Below are positions 38,717 through 47,357 of a stretch of DNA of 61,183 bases, one piece after another; the stretch's first letter is position 1; each line of letters opens with the position of its first letter. Location: contig CALUZH010000020.1 of assembly GCA_944325255.1 (NCBI GenBank), positions 1-61,183 on the forward strand. Reading direction: 5' to 3'. The DNA comes from an uncultured Erysipelotrichaceae bacterium. Lineage in GTDB: Bacteria > Bacillota_I > Bacilli_A > Erysipelotrichales > Erysipelotrichaceae. Under the pieces are notes generated by a model. It made no database searches, was not told the origin of the DNA, and worked only from the letters and a program-made list of their open reading frames with translations. A program made the translations under genes and the position numbers.

Positions 38717-41296
38717 ATGTTAGCGACAAAGTATGACAATCGGCAAGTTGAAGCCGGAAAGTATGAAAAATGGATTAAAAAGGGTTATTTTACAGCCGGT
38801 GACTTATCTAAAAGTCCTTATTGCATTGTGATTCCGCCGCCTAATGTTACCGGAAAATTGCATTTGGGACATGCGATGGATAATACCATGCAAGATATTT
38901 TGGCCCGATATCATCGTTTAAAAGGGGAAGATGTCTTATGGGTTCCGGGTATGGATCATGCCGGTATTGCCACCCAAGCCAAAGTTGAAGAGCGTTTGCG
39001 CAAGCAAGGCATTTCCCGTTATGACCTGGGAAGAGAAAAATTTGTTGAACAGGTATGGAAGTGGAAGGATGAATATGCTGCCATTATTCATGAGCAATGG
39101 CAAAAATTAGGCATTTCCGTTGATTATGATAAAGAACGCTTCACTTTGGATGAAGGTCTTTCTAAGGCTGTTACCAAAGTCTTTGTCACTTATTATAAAG
39201 AAGGGCTTATCTATCAGGGGAAAAGAATTATCAATTGGGATCCGGTTGCCAAGACAGCCCTAAGCAATGTCGAAGTCATCCACAAAGACGTGGAAGGGAA
39301 GATGTACTATTTTAAGTATGACGTTGTCGATTCCGATGAGACCTTCACGGTAGCTACAACCCGTCCGGAGACGATGTTTGGCGATGTTTGTGTTGTTGTC
39401 CATCCTGATGATGAAAACTTAAATCATTTAATCGGCAAAAAGTGTATTAATCCGGCTAATGGTGATATTTTACCGATTATCGGTGATAATTATATTGAAA
39501 TCGGTTTTGGTACCGGTGCTATGAAATGTACGCCGGCCCATGATCCTAATGACTATCAGATTGCCTTAAGACATCATCTTGAGATGCCTATTTGTATGAA
39601 TGAAGACGGTACGATGAATGAATTATGTGGCGAATTTGTCGGTATGGATCGCTTCGCTTGCCGCGAGGCTTTGGTCGCTAAAATAACTTCGGAAGGTCAC
39701 TTTGTCAAAGCGGAAAATATTGTTCATAGTGTCGGTCATTCGGAACGTACAGACTGTATGGTTGAACCTTATTTGTCCAAACAATGGTTTGTTAAGATGA
39801 AACCCTTGGCCGAAGCGGTTTTAAAAGCTCAACATAGTGCGGAAGATAAAATTAATTTTTATCCAAAACGCTTTGAGAAAACCTTCGAACAATGGCTTGA
39901 AAACATTGAGGATTGGTGTATTTCCCGTCAACTTTGGTGGGGACATCGCATTCCGGTTTGGTATCATAAGGAAACCGGGGCAATTTATTGTGAAGAAACG
40001 CCACCGGCAGATATCGAAAATTATGTGCAGGATGAAGATGTTCTCGATACCTGGTTCTCCAGTGCTTTGTGGCCGTTTTCTACCTTGGGCTGGCCTGAAG
40101 ATACAGCCTTATTAAAAAGATATTTCCCGACTTCGGTCATGGTTACGGGCTATGATATCCTCTTTTTCTGGGTTGCCCGTATGGCCTTCAGTGCCCGTCA
40201 TTTTTTGAATGATGTACCTTTTAAAGACTGTTTGATTCATGGCCTTATTCGTGATGAACAGGGCCGTAAGATGTCTAAATCCTTAGGCAACGGTATTGAT
40301 CCGATAGATATTATCGATAATTACGGATGTGATTCCTTGCGTCTTTTCCTTTTAACGAATGCGACACCGGGTTTAGATATGAATTTCTCCTTGACTAAAA
40401 TCCAATCGGCATGGAATTTTATCAATAAATTATGGAATGCTTCACGTTATTGTTTGATGAATATTGATGAAAACTTTAAGCGGGAAGAGCTTGAGCCAAG
40501 CAATCCGATTGATCATTGGATTCTTTCTCGCCTTAATCACACCATCAAACAGGTAAGCTTAAATCTTGATCGTTATGAATTCGGTATTGCCGGCAACGAA
40601 CTCATGAATTTTGTTTGGGATGATTTCTGCTCAGCTTATATTGAATTTACTAAGCCATTTTTAAATGATGAAAAGGAAAAAGCCCATACGCTTTCAATGC
40701 TGCTTACCGTACTGGAGGCAACCTTAAAACTTCTTCATCCTTTCGCACCTTTTGTCACTGAAGAAATTTATCAAAGCATTTATGACGAAGATCATAGTAT
40801 TACCATTTCTACATGGCCTGAAGCATTTAAGGGCGTTGATGAGACTAAAGCTAAGGCGATAGATGGTCTAAATGAAATCATCACAGCTGTAAGAGAACTT
40901 CGAAGCGAAAATGATCTTAAACCTTCCAAAGTTCTTGATGCGATAATTTCCACTGATATTGATATGGATGAAAGCTTAAAAGCGATTATCTATAAGATGT
41001 GTAAGGTCAATGTTGTTGAGAGAATTGAAGGCGAGACCTTGGTCAGACCGATTGGTTCCGGTAAATTAATTTTTGATCTTGCGGCGATTGTTGATAAAGA
41101 AAAAGAGATTGCCAAACTATTAAAAGAAAAAGAATTCTATGCCAATGAAATAAATCGTGGTGAGAAGATGTTGTCAAATCCGTCTTTTATCGCTAAGGCA
41201 CCGGAGTCTAAGGTCGCTGAAGAAAAATCTAAATTAGCTAAGAATAAAAAGTCTTATGAAACAATCATGACTAAATTAAAGGAATTGGAGGCCTAA
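38717..41296 (+). CDS. valS: Valyl-tRNA synthetase
   Basis: This class I synthetase of 859 residues charges tRNA-Val. The HIGH motif is PNVTGKLHLGHAMD (about 42), the editing domain includes TVATTRPETMFGD, and the KMSKS motif is GRKMSKSLGNG. The C-terminus is a coiled-coil tRNA-binding arm (KEKEIAKLLKEKEFY). The start is the ATG nine bases after GGAGG; a TTG one codon upstream is possible. Expression is governed by the upstream T-box. Confidence 0.96.
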   Translation: MLATKYDNRQVEAGKYEKWIKKGYFTAGDLSKSPYCIVIPPPNVTGKLHLGHAMDNTMQDILARYHRLKGEDVLWVPGMDHAGIATQAKVEERLRKQGISRYDLGREKFVEQVWKWKDEYAAIIHEQWQKLGISVDYDKERFTLDEGLSKAVTKVFVTYYKEGLIYQGKRIINWDPVAKTALSNVEVIHKDVEGKMYYFKYDVVDSDETFTVATTRPETMFGDVCVVVHPDDENLNHLIGKKCINPANGDILPIIGDNYIEIGFGTGAMKCTPAHDPNDYQIALRHHLEMPICMNEDGTMNELCGEFVGMDRFACREALVAKITSEGHFVKAENIVHSVGHSERTDCMVEPYLSKQWFVKMKPLAEAVLKAQHSAEDKINFYPKRFEKTFEQWLENIEDWCISRQLWWGHRIPVWYHKETGAIYCEETPPADIENYVQDEDVLDTWFSSALWPFSTLGWPEDTALLKRYFPTSVMVTGYDILFFWVARMAFSARHFLNDVPFKDCLIHGLIRDEQGRKMSKSLGNGIDPIDIIDNYGCDSLRLFLLTNATPGLDMNFSLTKIQSAWNFINKLWNASRYCLMNIDENFKREELEPSNPIDHWILSRLNHTIKQVSLNLDRYEFGIAGNELMNFVWDDFCSAYIEFTKPFLNDEKEKAHTLSMLLTVLEATLKLLHPFAPFVTEEIYQSIYDEDHSITISTWPEAFKGVDETKAKAIDGLNEIITAVRELRSENDLKPSKVLDAIISTDIDMDESLKAIIYKMCKVNVVERIEGETLVRPIGSGKLIFDLAAIVDKEKEIAKLLKEKEFYANEINRGEKMLSNPSFIAKAPESKVAEEKSKLAKNKKSYETIMTKLKELEA

Positions 41297-41298
41297 TG

Positions 41299-42249
41299 AT
41301 GAAAAAAAGCACAAAAACTTTAATTGCCCTTGCCGGTATCGGTGCTGTAGGGGCACATGTATCTTTAGAAACTATTGCCCGTCTTTCTTTTAATGATTTG
41401 TTTATTGTCGATGAACGTTATCTTCAAGCCGATCTTTTTACTATTCTGCCAACTGAAGACTTACAACAAAAGTATCTTTCGCAAATTGATGAACAGGTTG
41501 ACTGGTATAAGGATGTTCCAAAAGAAAATATCAAAATTAAAAGTTATGATGGTTTAAATCTTGATGCCGCCTTGCTTAAGGCCAATGATGAGCATAGATA
41601 TATCATTTTGGCCCATGGTTTTAACACCGATCGCTATATTTTATTAAAACAGGCCTATGAATTCTTTCATCGCGGTTTTAATGTCTTGCTTATTGACCAA
41701 AGGGCTTATGGCAAATCTGAGGGCAAATATACAACTTTCGGTTTTAAGGAACATTTAGATTTGATCCAATGGATTGATTATCTGGTCAAAGCCGATGATG
41801 AGGCTAAGATTGGTTTATATGGGGTATCGATGGGTGCTGCAACGGTGATGATGGCTTTAGGTACCAAACTTGATAAGCATGTAGTTTTCGCTATTGAAGA
41901 TTCCGGTTACAGTGATTTGAAAGAATTATTTAAAGTCCGTATTGAAAAGAAGTTCGGTATTATATCACCGCTTGCCATTGCCTACTTAAATCGTTATGTA
42001 AAAGCGACATTAGGTTTTGATTTAGGTGAAGTATCACCATATAAAGCTTTAGAGAATAATGATATCCCTATTTGCATTGTTCATGCCAAGGGTGATGATG
42101 TTGTACCTTATTCCATGGCTAAAGAGCTCTATCATGCCAATCATGGTAAGAAAGTATTTTATCCTTTAGATACTAATGTTCATGCCTATGCCTGTTATGA
42201 AGATGATTATTTCGATAATCTGGAGACCTTCTATCAACGCTATATCTAG
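41299..42249 (+). CDS. Membrane-anchored alpha/beta hydrolase
   Basis: This protein of about 316 residues has an N-terminal signal anchor (about 5-25) and an alpha/beta hydrolase domain. The oxyanion region is ILAHGFNTDRY, the nucleophile elbow is GVSMGAAT, the acid lies in HAKGDDVVPYSMA, and the histidine is in NVHAYACYED. It resembles YqkD-type serine aminopeptidase or lipase-like hydrolases; the substrate is unknown. The second of two adjacent ATGs (41299) has better spacing from GGAGG than the one at 41296, which overlaps the valS stop. Confidence 0.82.
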   Translation: MKKSTKTLIALAGIGAVGAHVSLETIARLSFNDLFIVDERYLQADLFTILPTEDLQQKYLSQIDEQVDWYKDVPKENIKIKSYDGLNLDAALLKANDEHRYIILAHGFNTDRYILLKQAYEFFHRGFNVLLIDQRAYGKSEGKYTTFGFKEHLDLIQWIDYLVKADDEAKIGLYGVSMGAATVMMALGTKLDKHVVFAIEDSGYSDLKELFKVRIEKKFGIISPLAIAYLNRYVKATLGFDLGEVSPYKALENNDIPICIVHAKGDDVVPYSMAKELYHANHGKKVFYPLDTNVHAYACYEDDYFDNLETFYQRYI

Positions 42250-42255
42250 AACCTC

Positions 42256-42282
42256 GACCGGCAAGTTGCCGGTCTTTTTTTG
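42256..42282 (+). terminator. Terminator after the valS-hydrolase transcript
   Basis: GACCGGC / GCCGGTC with an AAGTT loop is followed by seven T. It separates the housekeeping transcript from the secreted-protein gene that follows. Confidence 0.92.
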
Positions 42283-42285
42283 GCC

Positions 42286-42315
42286 TTGAAATTGAGACGG
42301 GGGGGGGTGTAAAAT
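42286..42315 (+). promoter_or_regulatory. Promoter with a nine-G tract in its spacer
   Basis: TTGAAA (42286-42291) and TAAAAT (42310-42315) are 18 bases apart, and the spacer contains G at 42299-42307 without interruption. Nothing else nearby can serve as promoter for the secreted protein. Gain or loss of one G would change the spacer to 17 or 19, so the tract could tune or switch transcription by slippage. Confidence 0.6.
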
Positions 42316-42344
42316 TGATTCATACAAAGGGAGATGTATGAATT

Positions 42345-43613
42345 ATGAAAAAGTTTATATCTGTATGCTTAATTCTTTTCTTATCACTTGGCCTATTTGT
42401 TTCGGTTAGTGCCGAAGAAGGTAAAGAGATAACATTTACTGAGTTTATCGAAACTATTGAAACAAACGGTGAATTTGATGGCCAAGGTGCCACTGTAAGA
42501 TGGTCGCCGGATGAAGATGTAGTAATCGTAGACCGGGTTCAAAAACCAAATGCCCAATATCAGATAGCTAGCGGAAAAGATTTTGATATTGTAATTAAAA
42601 ATACTACCTTTATTTATGATCCAGATGATATTCCTAATCATAGTGACGGATGGAGTGGCCATGATAAAAATTGGACAAAAGAACAAATTCGCAATGCGGA
42701 ATTTCAATTTCTTAATACCGGCGATGTCACAGTTGAAAATTGTACTTTTGAAAAGATTATTGTAAGTCCTTATGGTAAGGGCAATGATAGCGAAAGTAAT
42801 AGTGACAGAAACTTTACGGTTAAGAATTCTACTTTTTCTAATGTCTATAATGCTTATGCCTTAAAAGACATTTATACCGCAAATGCATTAATTGAAGGTA
42901 ATACTTTTACAAATTGTGGGGCTGCGATTTATTTTGAAGGTGGTGTCGAACGTGGAACAATAGTAATTAAAGATAATAAATTTGATAATATTGATACCAA
43001 TGCTGCTGATGGCAAGGCTGGTACACGAGGCCTTATTCAATTTAGTGCTGCCTTTGTTGTTACGGATAATACTTCCTTTACTTTTGAAGGAAGTGAAGTT
43101 AGCGGCAATTTATTCAAATCTTCAAGCGGCGATAAAAATAATTTAATGGGCATCAGGCAAATTTCCCAATTGCATGGCTTGATGATTCAAAATTGGACTT
43201 TAGGTGAAGCTTTCTCTTTACATGTTGAAGGTGAAAACCTTTCACTCCCTGATATGCCAAGTGGTGAAAATGAAAAGGGAACATATACTTTTATGGGTTG
43301 GGCATCTGTGGCTGACTATAATGGTCCAACCGATATAACTAATACCGATAATTTCCTTAAGGCAGAACAATCCGGTTTATTAAATCAATACTATTATGCC
43401 GTTTGGGAATTTGTACCAAATGAAGAAGAGAAACCGGTTGAAGAAGAAACTGTTCCTTCGATTTCCTGTGCCGGGGAAAAGGATAAAAACTGTGACGGTG
43501 TTGTAACCTGTGATGAAGAAATGGGTGAAGGTTGGACTTGGAACAACGACAAGGGAGTATGTGAATATAATGGCACTTCTTCATATGTTGTCGTAAATAC
43601 TGCGGTTAAATAG
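42345..43613 (+). CDS. Secreted right-handed beta-helix surface protein
   Basis: This exported protein of 422 residues has a Sec signal peptide (1-23, cleavage after VSA). The central part (about 60-260) has repeated parallel beta-helix rungs of the pectate-lyase-like kind: VENCTFEKI, VKNSTFSNV, IEGNTFTNC, IKDNKFDNI. An InlB-type repeat-like segment follows (about 300-360, MGWASVADYNG...YYAVWEF), then an acidic linker and a Cys-rich end (CAGEKDKNCDGVVTC). The C-terminus NTAVK recalls the PNTG-like tails of surface proteins but has no membrane anchor after it. Carbohydrate binding or adhesion is inferred. Its promoter contains a G tract. Confidence 0.75.
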   Translation: MKKFISVCLILFLSLGLFVSVSAEEGKEITFTEFIETIETNGEFDGQGATVRWSPDEDVVIVDRVQKPNAQYQIASGKDFDIVIKNTTFIYDPDDIPNHSDGWSGHDKNWTKEQIRNAEFQFLNTGDVTVENCTFEKIIVSPYGKGNDSESNSDRNFTVKNSTFSNVYNAYALKDIYTANALIEGNTFTNCGAAIYFEGGVERGTIVIKDNKFDNIDTNAADGKAGTRGLIQFSAAFVVTDNTSFTFEGSEVSGNLFKSSSGDKNNLMGIRQISQLHGLMIQNWTLGEAFSLHVEGENLSLPDMPSGENEKGTYTFMGWASVADYNGPTDITNTDNFLKAEQSGLLNQYYYAVWEFVPNEEEKPVEEETVPSISCAGEKDKNCDGVVTCDEEMGEGWTWNNDKGVCEYNGTSSYVVVNTAVK

Positions 43614-43622
43614 GCATCTTGT

Positions 43623-43650
43623 TTGACAAATAAGTTTATAGGGCTATAAT
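43623..43650 (+). promoter_or_regulatory. Consensus promoter of the thrS T-box transcript
   Basis: TTGACA (43623-43628) and TATAAT (43645-43650) are both perfect, with a 16-base spacer. This is the strongest promoter in the window and drives the regulated thrS leader. Confidence 0.88.
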
Positions 43651-43656
43651 TTATTT

Positions 43657-43850
43657 GTAAACGTTGAATAAGACACGATGTTTTAAGCTTTGATTTAGAG
43701 AGACAGCGGGTGGTGAGAGCTGTTGAGAAACTTAGATCGTTACTACTTAGGAGTTGCTTCTTAATCGATAGCCGTTAACTCGCGTTAAGAGTAATAGTTA
43801 AAAGTAAAGGTGGTACCGCGCTTTGGCGCCCTTGGTAGCACCTTTTATTT
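43657..43850 (+). promoter_or_regulatory. T-box riboswitch controlling thrS (specifier ACU, Thr)
   Basis: The distal stem I shows AGAGAGACAGCGGGTGGTGAG, followed by TTACTACTTAGGAGTTG. ACT (43745-43747) stands two bases before GGAG, the same geometry as the valS leader, and reads as a threonine codon. The T-box AGGTGGTACCGCG lies at about 43808-43820, and a terminator with T tail ends near 43853. Uncharged tRNA-Thr would activate thrS and probably the genes behind it. Confidence 0.92.
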
Positions 43851-43871
43851 TTGGAAGGGAGTTTATTAATT

Positions 43872-45617
43872 ATGATTAACATTAAAGAAGATGAAAAATT
43901 GTCTGTGATGAATCACAGTTGCGCTCATCTTTTGGCCCAGGCAGTATCCCATCTTTATCCAAATGCTAAGTTTTGGGTGGGTCCGGTTATTACCGATGGA
44001 TTCTATTATGATATGGACTTAGGTGATGAAGTTATTAGGGAAGAAGATTTGCCTAAAATTGAAAAAGAGATGAAAAAGATTGCCAAGGATGGTAAACGTA
44101 TTGTTCGTCATGAAATTTCTAAAGCCGAAGCCTTAGAAATGTTTAAGGATGATCCTTATAAGCTTGATTTGATTGGCCATATGGATGAAGACAATACGGT
44201 TATTTCCTGTTATACGCAAGGGGACTTTACCGATCTTTGTCGTGGTCCGCATGTTGATAGTGTTAAGGAACTAAAATATTTTAAGCTATTAAAAGTTTCC
44301 GGTGCATATTGGAAAAATGATGCCAATAATAAGATGTTACAAAGAGTTTATGGCATTTGTTTTGATTCGCAAGAAGCCCTTGATGAGTATTTATATTTCC
44401 TAGAGGAAGCTAAAAAAAGAGATCATAAGAAATTGGGTAAGGAACTTGAGCTTTTTATGATTTCCGAATATGCTCCGGGTATGCCGTTCTTTTTACCGAA
44501 AGGAATGATTTTAAGAAATATTCTCGAGAATTTTTGGTATGACGAACATACCAAGGAAGGTTATCAATTTGTCAAGACGCCGATTATGATGTCCAGAGAA
44601 TTATGGGAGACTTCGGGACATTGGGATAATTATCGGGAAAATATGTATACTACTAAAGTTGATGATCGTATTTTCGCTATTAAACCGATGAATTGTCCGG
44701 GTGGTATTTTAGTTTATAAGAATGGTCTTCATTCCTATAAAGATTTGCCGATTCGTTTAGGTGAACTGGGACTCGTTCATCGTCATGAGGCCAGTGGTGC
44801 CTTAAATGGTCTTTTCCGGGTTCGCAGTTTTACCCAAGATGATGCTCATATCTTTATGCGGGAAGATCAAATTGAAGAAGAAGTTGTTCGCTTGATTAAT
44901 TTTATTGACCGTATTTATTCATTGTTTGGTCTAAGTTATTCAATTGAACTTTCAACGCGTCCGTTAGATCATTATATCGGCGAGATTGCAGTTTGGGATA
45001 AAGCCGAAAAGGCTCTTGAAGATGCTTGCCATGCCGCTGGCAAAGAATGCAAGATTAATCCGGGAGACGGGGCATTCTATGGTCCGAAATTGGACTTTCA
45101 TATCCATGATTCTTTAGGTCGAGTATGGCAATGCGGTACCATTCAATTGGATATGAATTTGCCGGAACGCTTTGATCTTCATTATATTGATGCTGACGGC
45201 AGCAAAAAACGGCCTTTGATGTTGCATCGCGTAATTTATGGTTCAATTGAACGTTTTATGGGTATCTTGATTGAGTACTATGGCGGTGCCTTCCCGTTAT
45301 GGCTGGCTCCTGAACAGATTCGTATTGTTCCGGTACATCATGAAAATCATTTGGCTTATGCCAATAAGGTAAAAGAGGCATTAGAAGCTAAGGGCTTAAG
45401 AGTTACGGTTGATTCCCGCAATGAAAAATTAGGTTATCGGATTCGGGAAGCTCAAACCCATAAGATTCCTGTCCAATTGGTTGTCGGGGATGGAGAAATG
45501 CAAGATAATACGGTAAATATTAGACGTTTTGCATCTAAAGAAAATGAAGTGATGAATTTGGATGTGGCAGTTGATAAATTTGTAAAAGAAGTTGAGGAAA
45601 AACAATATGTCCATTAA
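43872..45617 (+). CDS. thrS: Threonyl-tRNA synthetase lacking the TGS domain
   Basis: This class II synthetase has 581 residues. It begins directly with the editing domain (NHSCAHLLAQAVSHL near residue 15 and CRGPHV later), so the 60-residue N-terminal TGS domain of typical bacterial ThrRS is missing. Catalytic motifs follow: KPMNCPGGILVYK, motif 2 LVHRHEASGALNGLFRVRSF, FTQDDAHIF, and motif 3 HRVIYGSIERF. The anticodon-binding domain is complete (to the C-terminus). The ATG at 43872 is preceded by GGAAGGGA; a longer frame would read into the terminator. Such shortened ThrRS occur in Mollicutes-related lineages. Confidence 0.94.
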   Translation: MINIKEDEKLSVMNHSCAHLLAQAVSHLYPNAKFWVGPVITDGFYYDMDLGDEVIREEDLPKIEKEMKKIAKDGKRIVRHEISKAEALEMFKDDPYKLDLIGHMDEDNTVISCYTQGDFTDLCRGPHVDSVKELKYFKLLKVSGAYWKNDANNKMLQRVYGICFDSQEALDEYLYFLEEAKKRDHKKLGKELELFMISEYAPGMPFFLPKGMILRNILENFWYDEHTKEGYQFVKTPIMMSRELWETSGHWDNYRENMYTTKVDDRIFAIKPMNCPGGILVYKNGLHSYKDLPIRLGELGLVHRHEASGALNGLFRVRSFTQDDAHIFMREDQIEEEVVRLINFIDRIYSLFGLSYSIELSTRPLDHYIGEIAVWDKAEKALEDACHAAGKECKINPGDGAFYGPKLDFHIHDSLGRVWQCGTIQLDMNLPERFDLHYIDADGSKKRPLMLHRVIYGSIERFMGILIEYYGGAFPLWLAPEQIRIVPVHHENHLAYANKVKEALEAKGLRVTVDSRNEKLGYRIREAQTHKIPVQLVVGDGEMQDNTVNIRRFASKENEVMNLDVAVDKFVKEVEEKQYVH

Positions 45618-46524
45618 AAAGTTTATTCTTATTCTTTGCGCACTTTTGACACTTGTTGCCTGTAAACCGGCCACAATAGATGAAGAAAGTGTCAGTGAAT
45701 TTTCGATTATTTCGCCTAGCGGCGCACCGGCATTAGCCCTTTTGGACTTTGTCGACAATGAAAATATTACTTATGAGATTGTTGATGGCAGTGATGTTTT
45801 GGCGGCTGAATTTGCATCAGGCGAAAAGGATTTCATTATTGCACCGGTTAATCTTGGTGTTAATTTGATTAATAACGGTGCTGAATATACCATGGTTTCG
45901 GTTTTGACCTGGGGTAATCTGTATTTGGTTGGCACCAGTGAACATTTAAATGTAGCTACTGTTGCAGCCTTTGGTGAAGCAGCCGTACCTGGTCGGGTTT
46001 TAGGCGTTTTAAGCGAGGTTTTTGCCGGCGTGAATATTGAATACTTTAATTCTGTTCAGGAAGTCTCGGCGGCTCTTTTAGCTGATCAATATGAAGCTGC
46101 TGTACTGGCTGAGCCTTATTTGACCATGACCCGCAATCAATGGTCACAAAACCATGAAAATGAATTATATGAAATATATGATATCCAAGACTTATATGCT
46201 CAAGAAACCGGTGTTTCATCCTATCCGCAAGCCGCATTGTTTGTTCGCAATGACCTTTTAAGCGATGATGTCAATAATGTTATGGAATTTGCATCCTCCA
46301 TGCAAAGATCGATAGCTAACTATAACGAAGACAGCAATGCCTTATCTACACGCATTGACAGTGTCGACTTAAGTGCTTTAGGTTTCGCCAATGCCGATCT
46401 TATCAAAGATGCTTACAGTCGTATGGCTTTGGATTTTGTCTTTGCTTATGACTGCCTTGATGAAATAGAAGAATTTTTAGCTCTTTTTGATATTGAATTA
46501 AGTTCGACATCTTATATTAAATAA
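45607..46524 (+). CDS. ABC transporter substrate-binding lipoprotein (SsuA/ThiY/NMT1-like)
   Basis: This protein of 305 residues is a periplasmic binding protein type II of the SsuA/TauA/ThiY kind. The signal peptide ends in lipobox LVAC (about Cys19). The mature part has SPSGAPALALLDFVDNENI, ASGEKDFIIAPVNLGVNLI and YEAAVLAEPYLTM, typical of receptors for sulfonates, thiamine precursors or similar small anions. The ATG at 45607 has GAGG eight bases upstream and overlaps thrS by 11 bases. The ligand cannot be named. The partner permease follows by 1 base but no ATPase gene is near. Confidence 0.8.
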   Translation: MSIKKFILILCALLTLVACKPATIDEESVSEFSIISPSGAPALALLDFVDNENITYEIVDGSDVLAAEFASGEKDFIIAPVNLGVNLINNGAEYTMVSVLTWGNLYLVGTSEHLNVATVAAFGEAAVPGRVLGVLSEVFAGVNIEYFNSVQEVSAALLADQYEAAVLAEPYLTMTRNQWSQNHENELYEIYDIQDLYAQETGVSSYPQAALFVRNDLLSDDVNNVMEFASSMQRSIANYNEDSNALSTRIDSVDLSALGFANADLIKDAYSRMALDFVFAYDCLDEIEEFLALFDIELSSTSYIK

Positions 46525-46525
46525 A

Positions 46526-47251
46526 ATGAAAAGAATGCATCTTTTATCTATTGTTTTGCTGATAACAATTTACGGGATTGCCGCATTTTTGCTGGACCGC
46601 TCTTTTATCTTGCCGAAACTTGATGAAATCGTGCATTCTTTTTTTGTCATTATCACATCTAATGATTTTATTTCCATCGTTTTGGTGACCCTGTCACGCT
46701 TTTTGATGGGGGTCCTAATTAGTTTTATCCTAGCCTTAATATTAGCGACCTGGGCTTTCTATTCACCTGGCTTTAAGGCTTTTATGGAACCCTTATATAC
46801 TTTGCTTAAAAGTATCCCTAATGTCACATATATTATTGTGGCTTTATTGTGGTTGGGAAGAAACGGCAGTGTGATACTGGTGGCTTTTTTGGCGATTTTT
46901 CCGATTTTATATAACAGTATATTAAGCAGTTATGAAAATATTGACCCGGAATTAATCGAAGTTACCGATTTATATCCGGATGGCAAATTATTTAAATTAT
47001 GGCATGTTTATTTACCGCTTATTAAACCGGGAATTATATTGAGCTTACAAAATGCTTTAACTTTAGCCTTAAGAGTCTCGGTTATGGCGGAGATTTTAGG
47101 TCAGGTAAGCATGGGTATTGGACGAGCGATGAATTTTGCGAAAATCAATTATCTAATGGCTGATATTTTTGCCTGGACGATAATTATTATCATCATTTCC
47201 GCCTTAATCGATGCCATATTTAAATTTTGGTATGAACATCTTGATTATTAA
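46526..47251 (+). CDS. ABC transporter permease (SsuC/TauC-like)
   Basis: This permease of 241 residues has about six membrane helices. The BPD_transp_1 coupling loop is present: LIEVTDLYPDGKLFKLWHVYLPLIKPGI (EAA motif, about 145-175). It resembles permeases for sulfonates, taurine, nitrate or thiamine precursors. It is one base after the substrate-binding gene. The usual ATPase (SsuB-like) is missing; the next gene downstream is a broken peptidase. Confidence 0.85.
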   Translation: MKRMHLLSIVLLITIYGIAAFLLDRSFILPKLDEIVHSFFVIITSNDFISIVLVTLSRFLMGVLISFILALILATWAFYSPGFKAFMEPLYTLLKSIPNVTYIIVALLWLGRNGSVILVAFLAIFPILYNSILSSYENIDPELIEVTDLYPDGKLFKLWHVYLPLIKPGIILSLQNALTLALRVSVMAEILGQVSMGIGRAMNFAKINYLMADIFAWTIIIIIISALIDAIFKFWYEHLDY

Positions 47252-47270
47252 AAAGGTGTGCTATTTATTT

Positions 47271-47313
47271 CAGACTTTCAACTGTGACCTAAACTTCATT
47301 TAGCAACAGTCTG
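47271..47313 (+). repeat. Imperfect stem-loop downstream of the permease gene
   Basis: CAGAC...GTCTG at the outside and ACTGT-GAC-CTAAA / TTTAG-CA-ACAGT inside form a hairpin with a CTTCA loop (47281-47310). There is no clear T tail. It may act as a weak terminator or a processing site. Confidence 0.4.
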
Positions 47314-47357
47314 AGAGCTTTTAGTTATGTATATGTAATGATGAGATTGAAGTATAT

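Noticed and set aside
42615-43115. CRISPR or tandem DNA repeats in the beta-helix gene
   Set aside because: The rungs repeat only at the protein level, and the DNA of successive rungs is too different for a repeat array.
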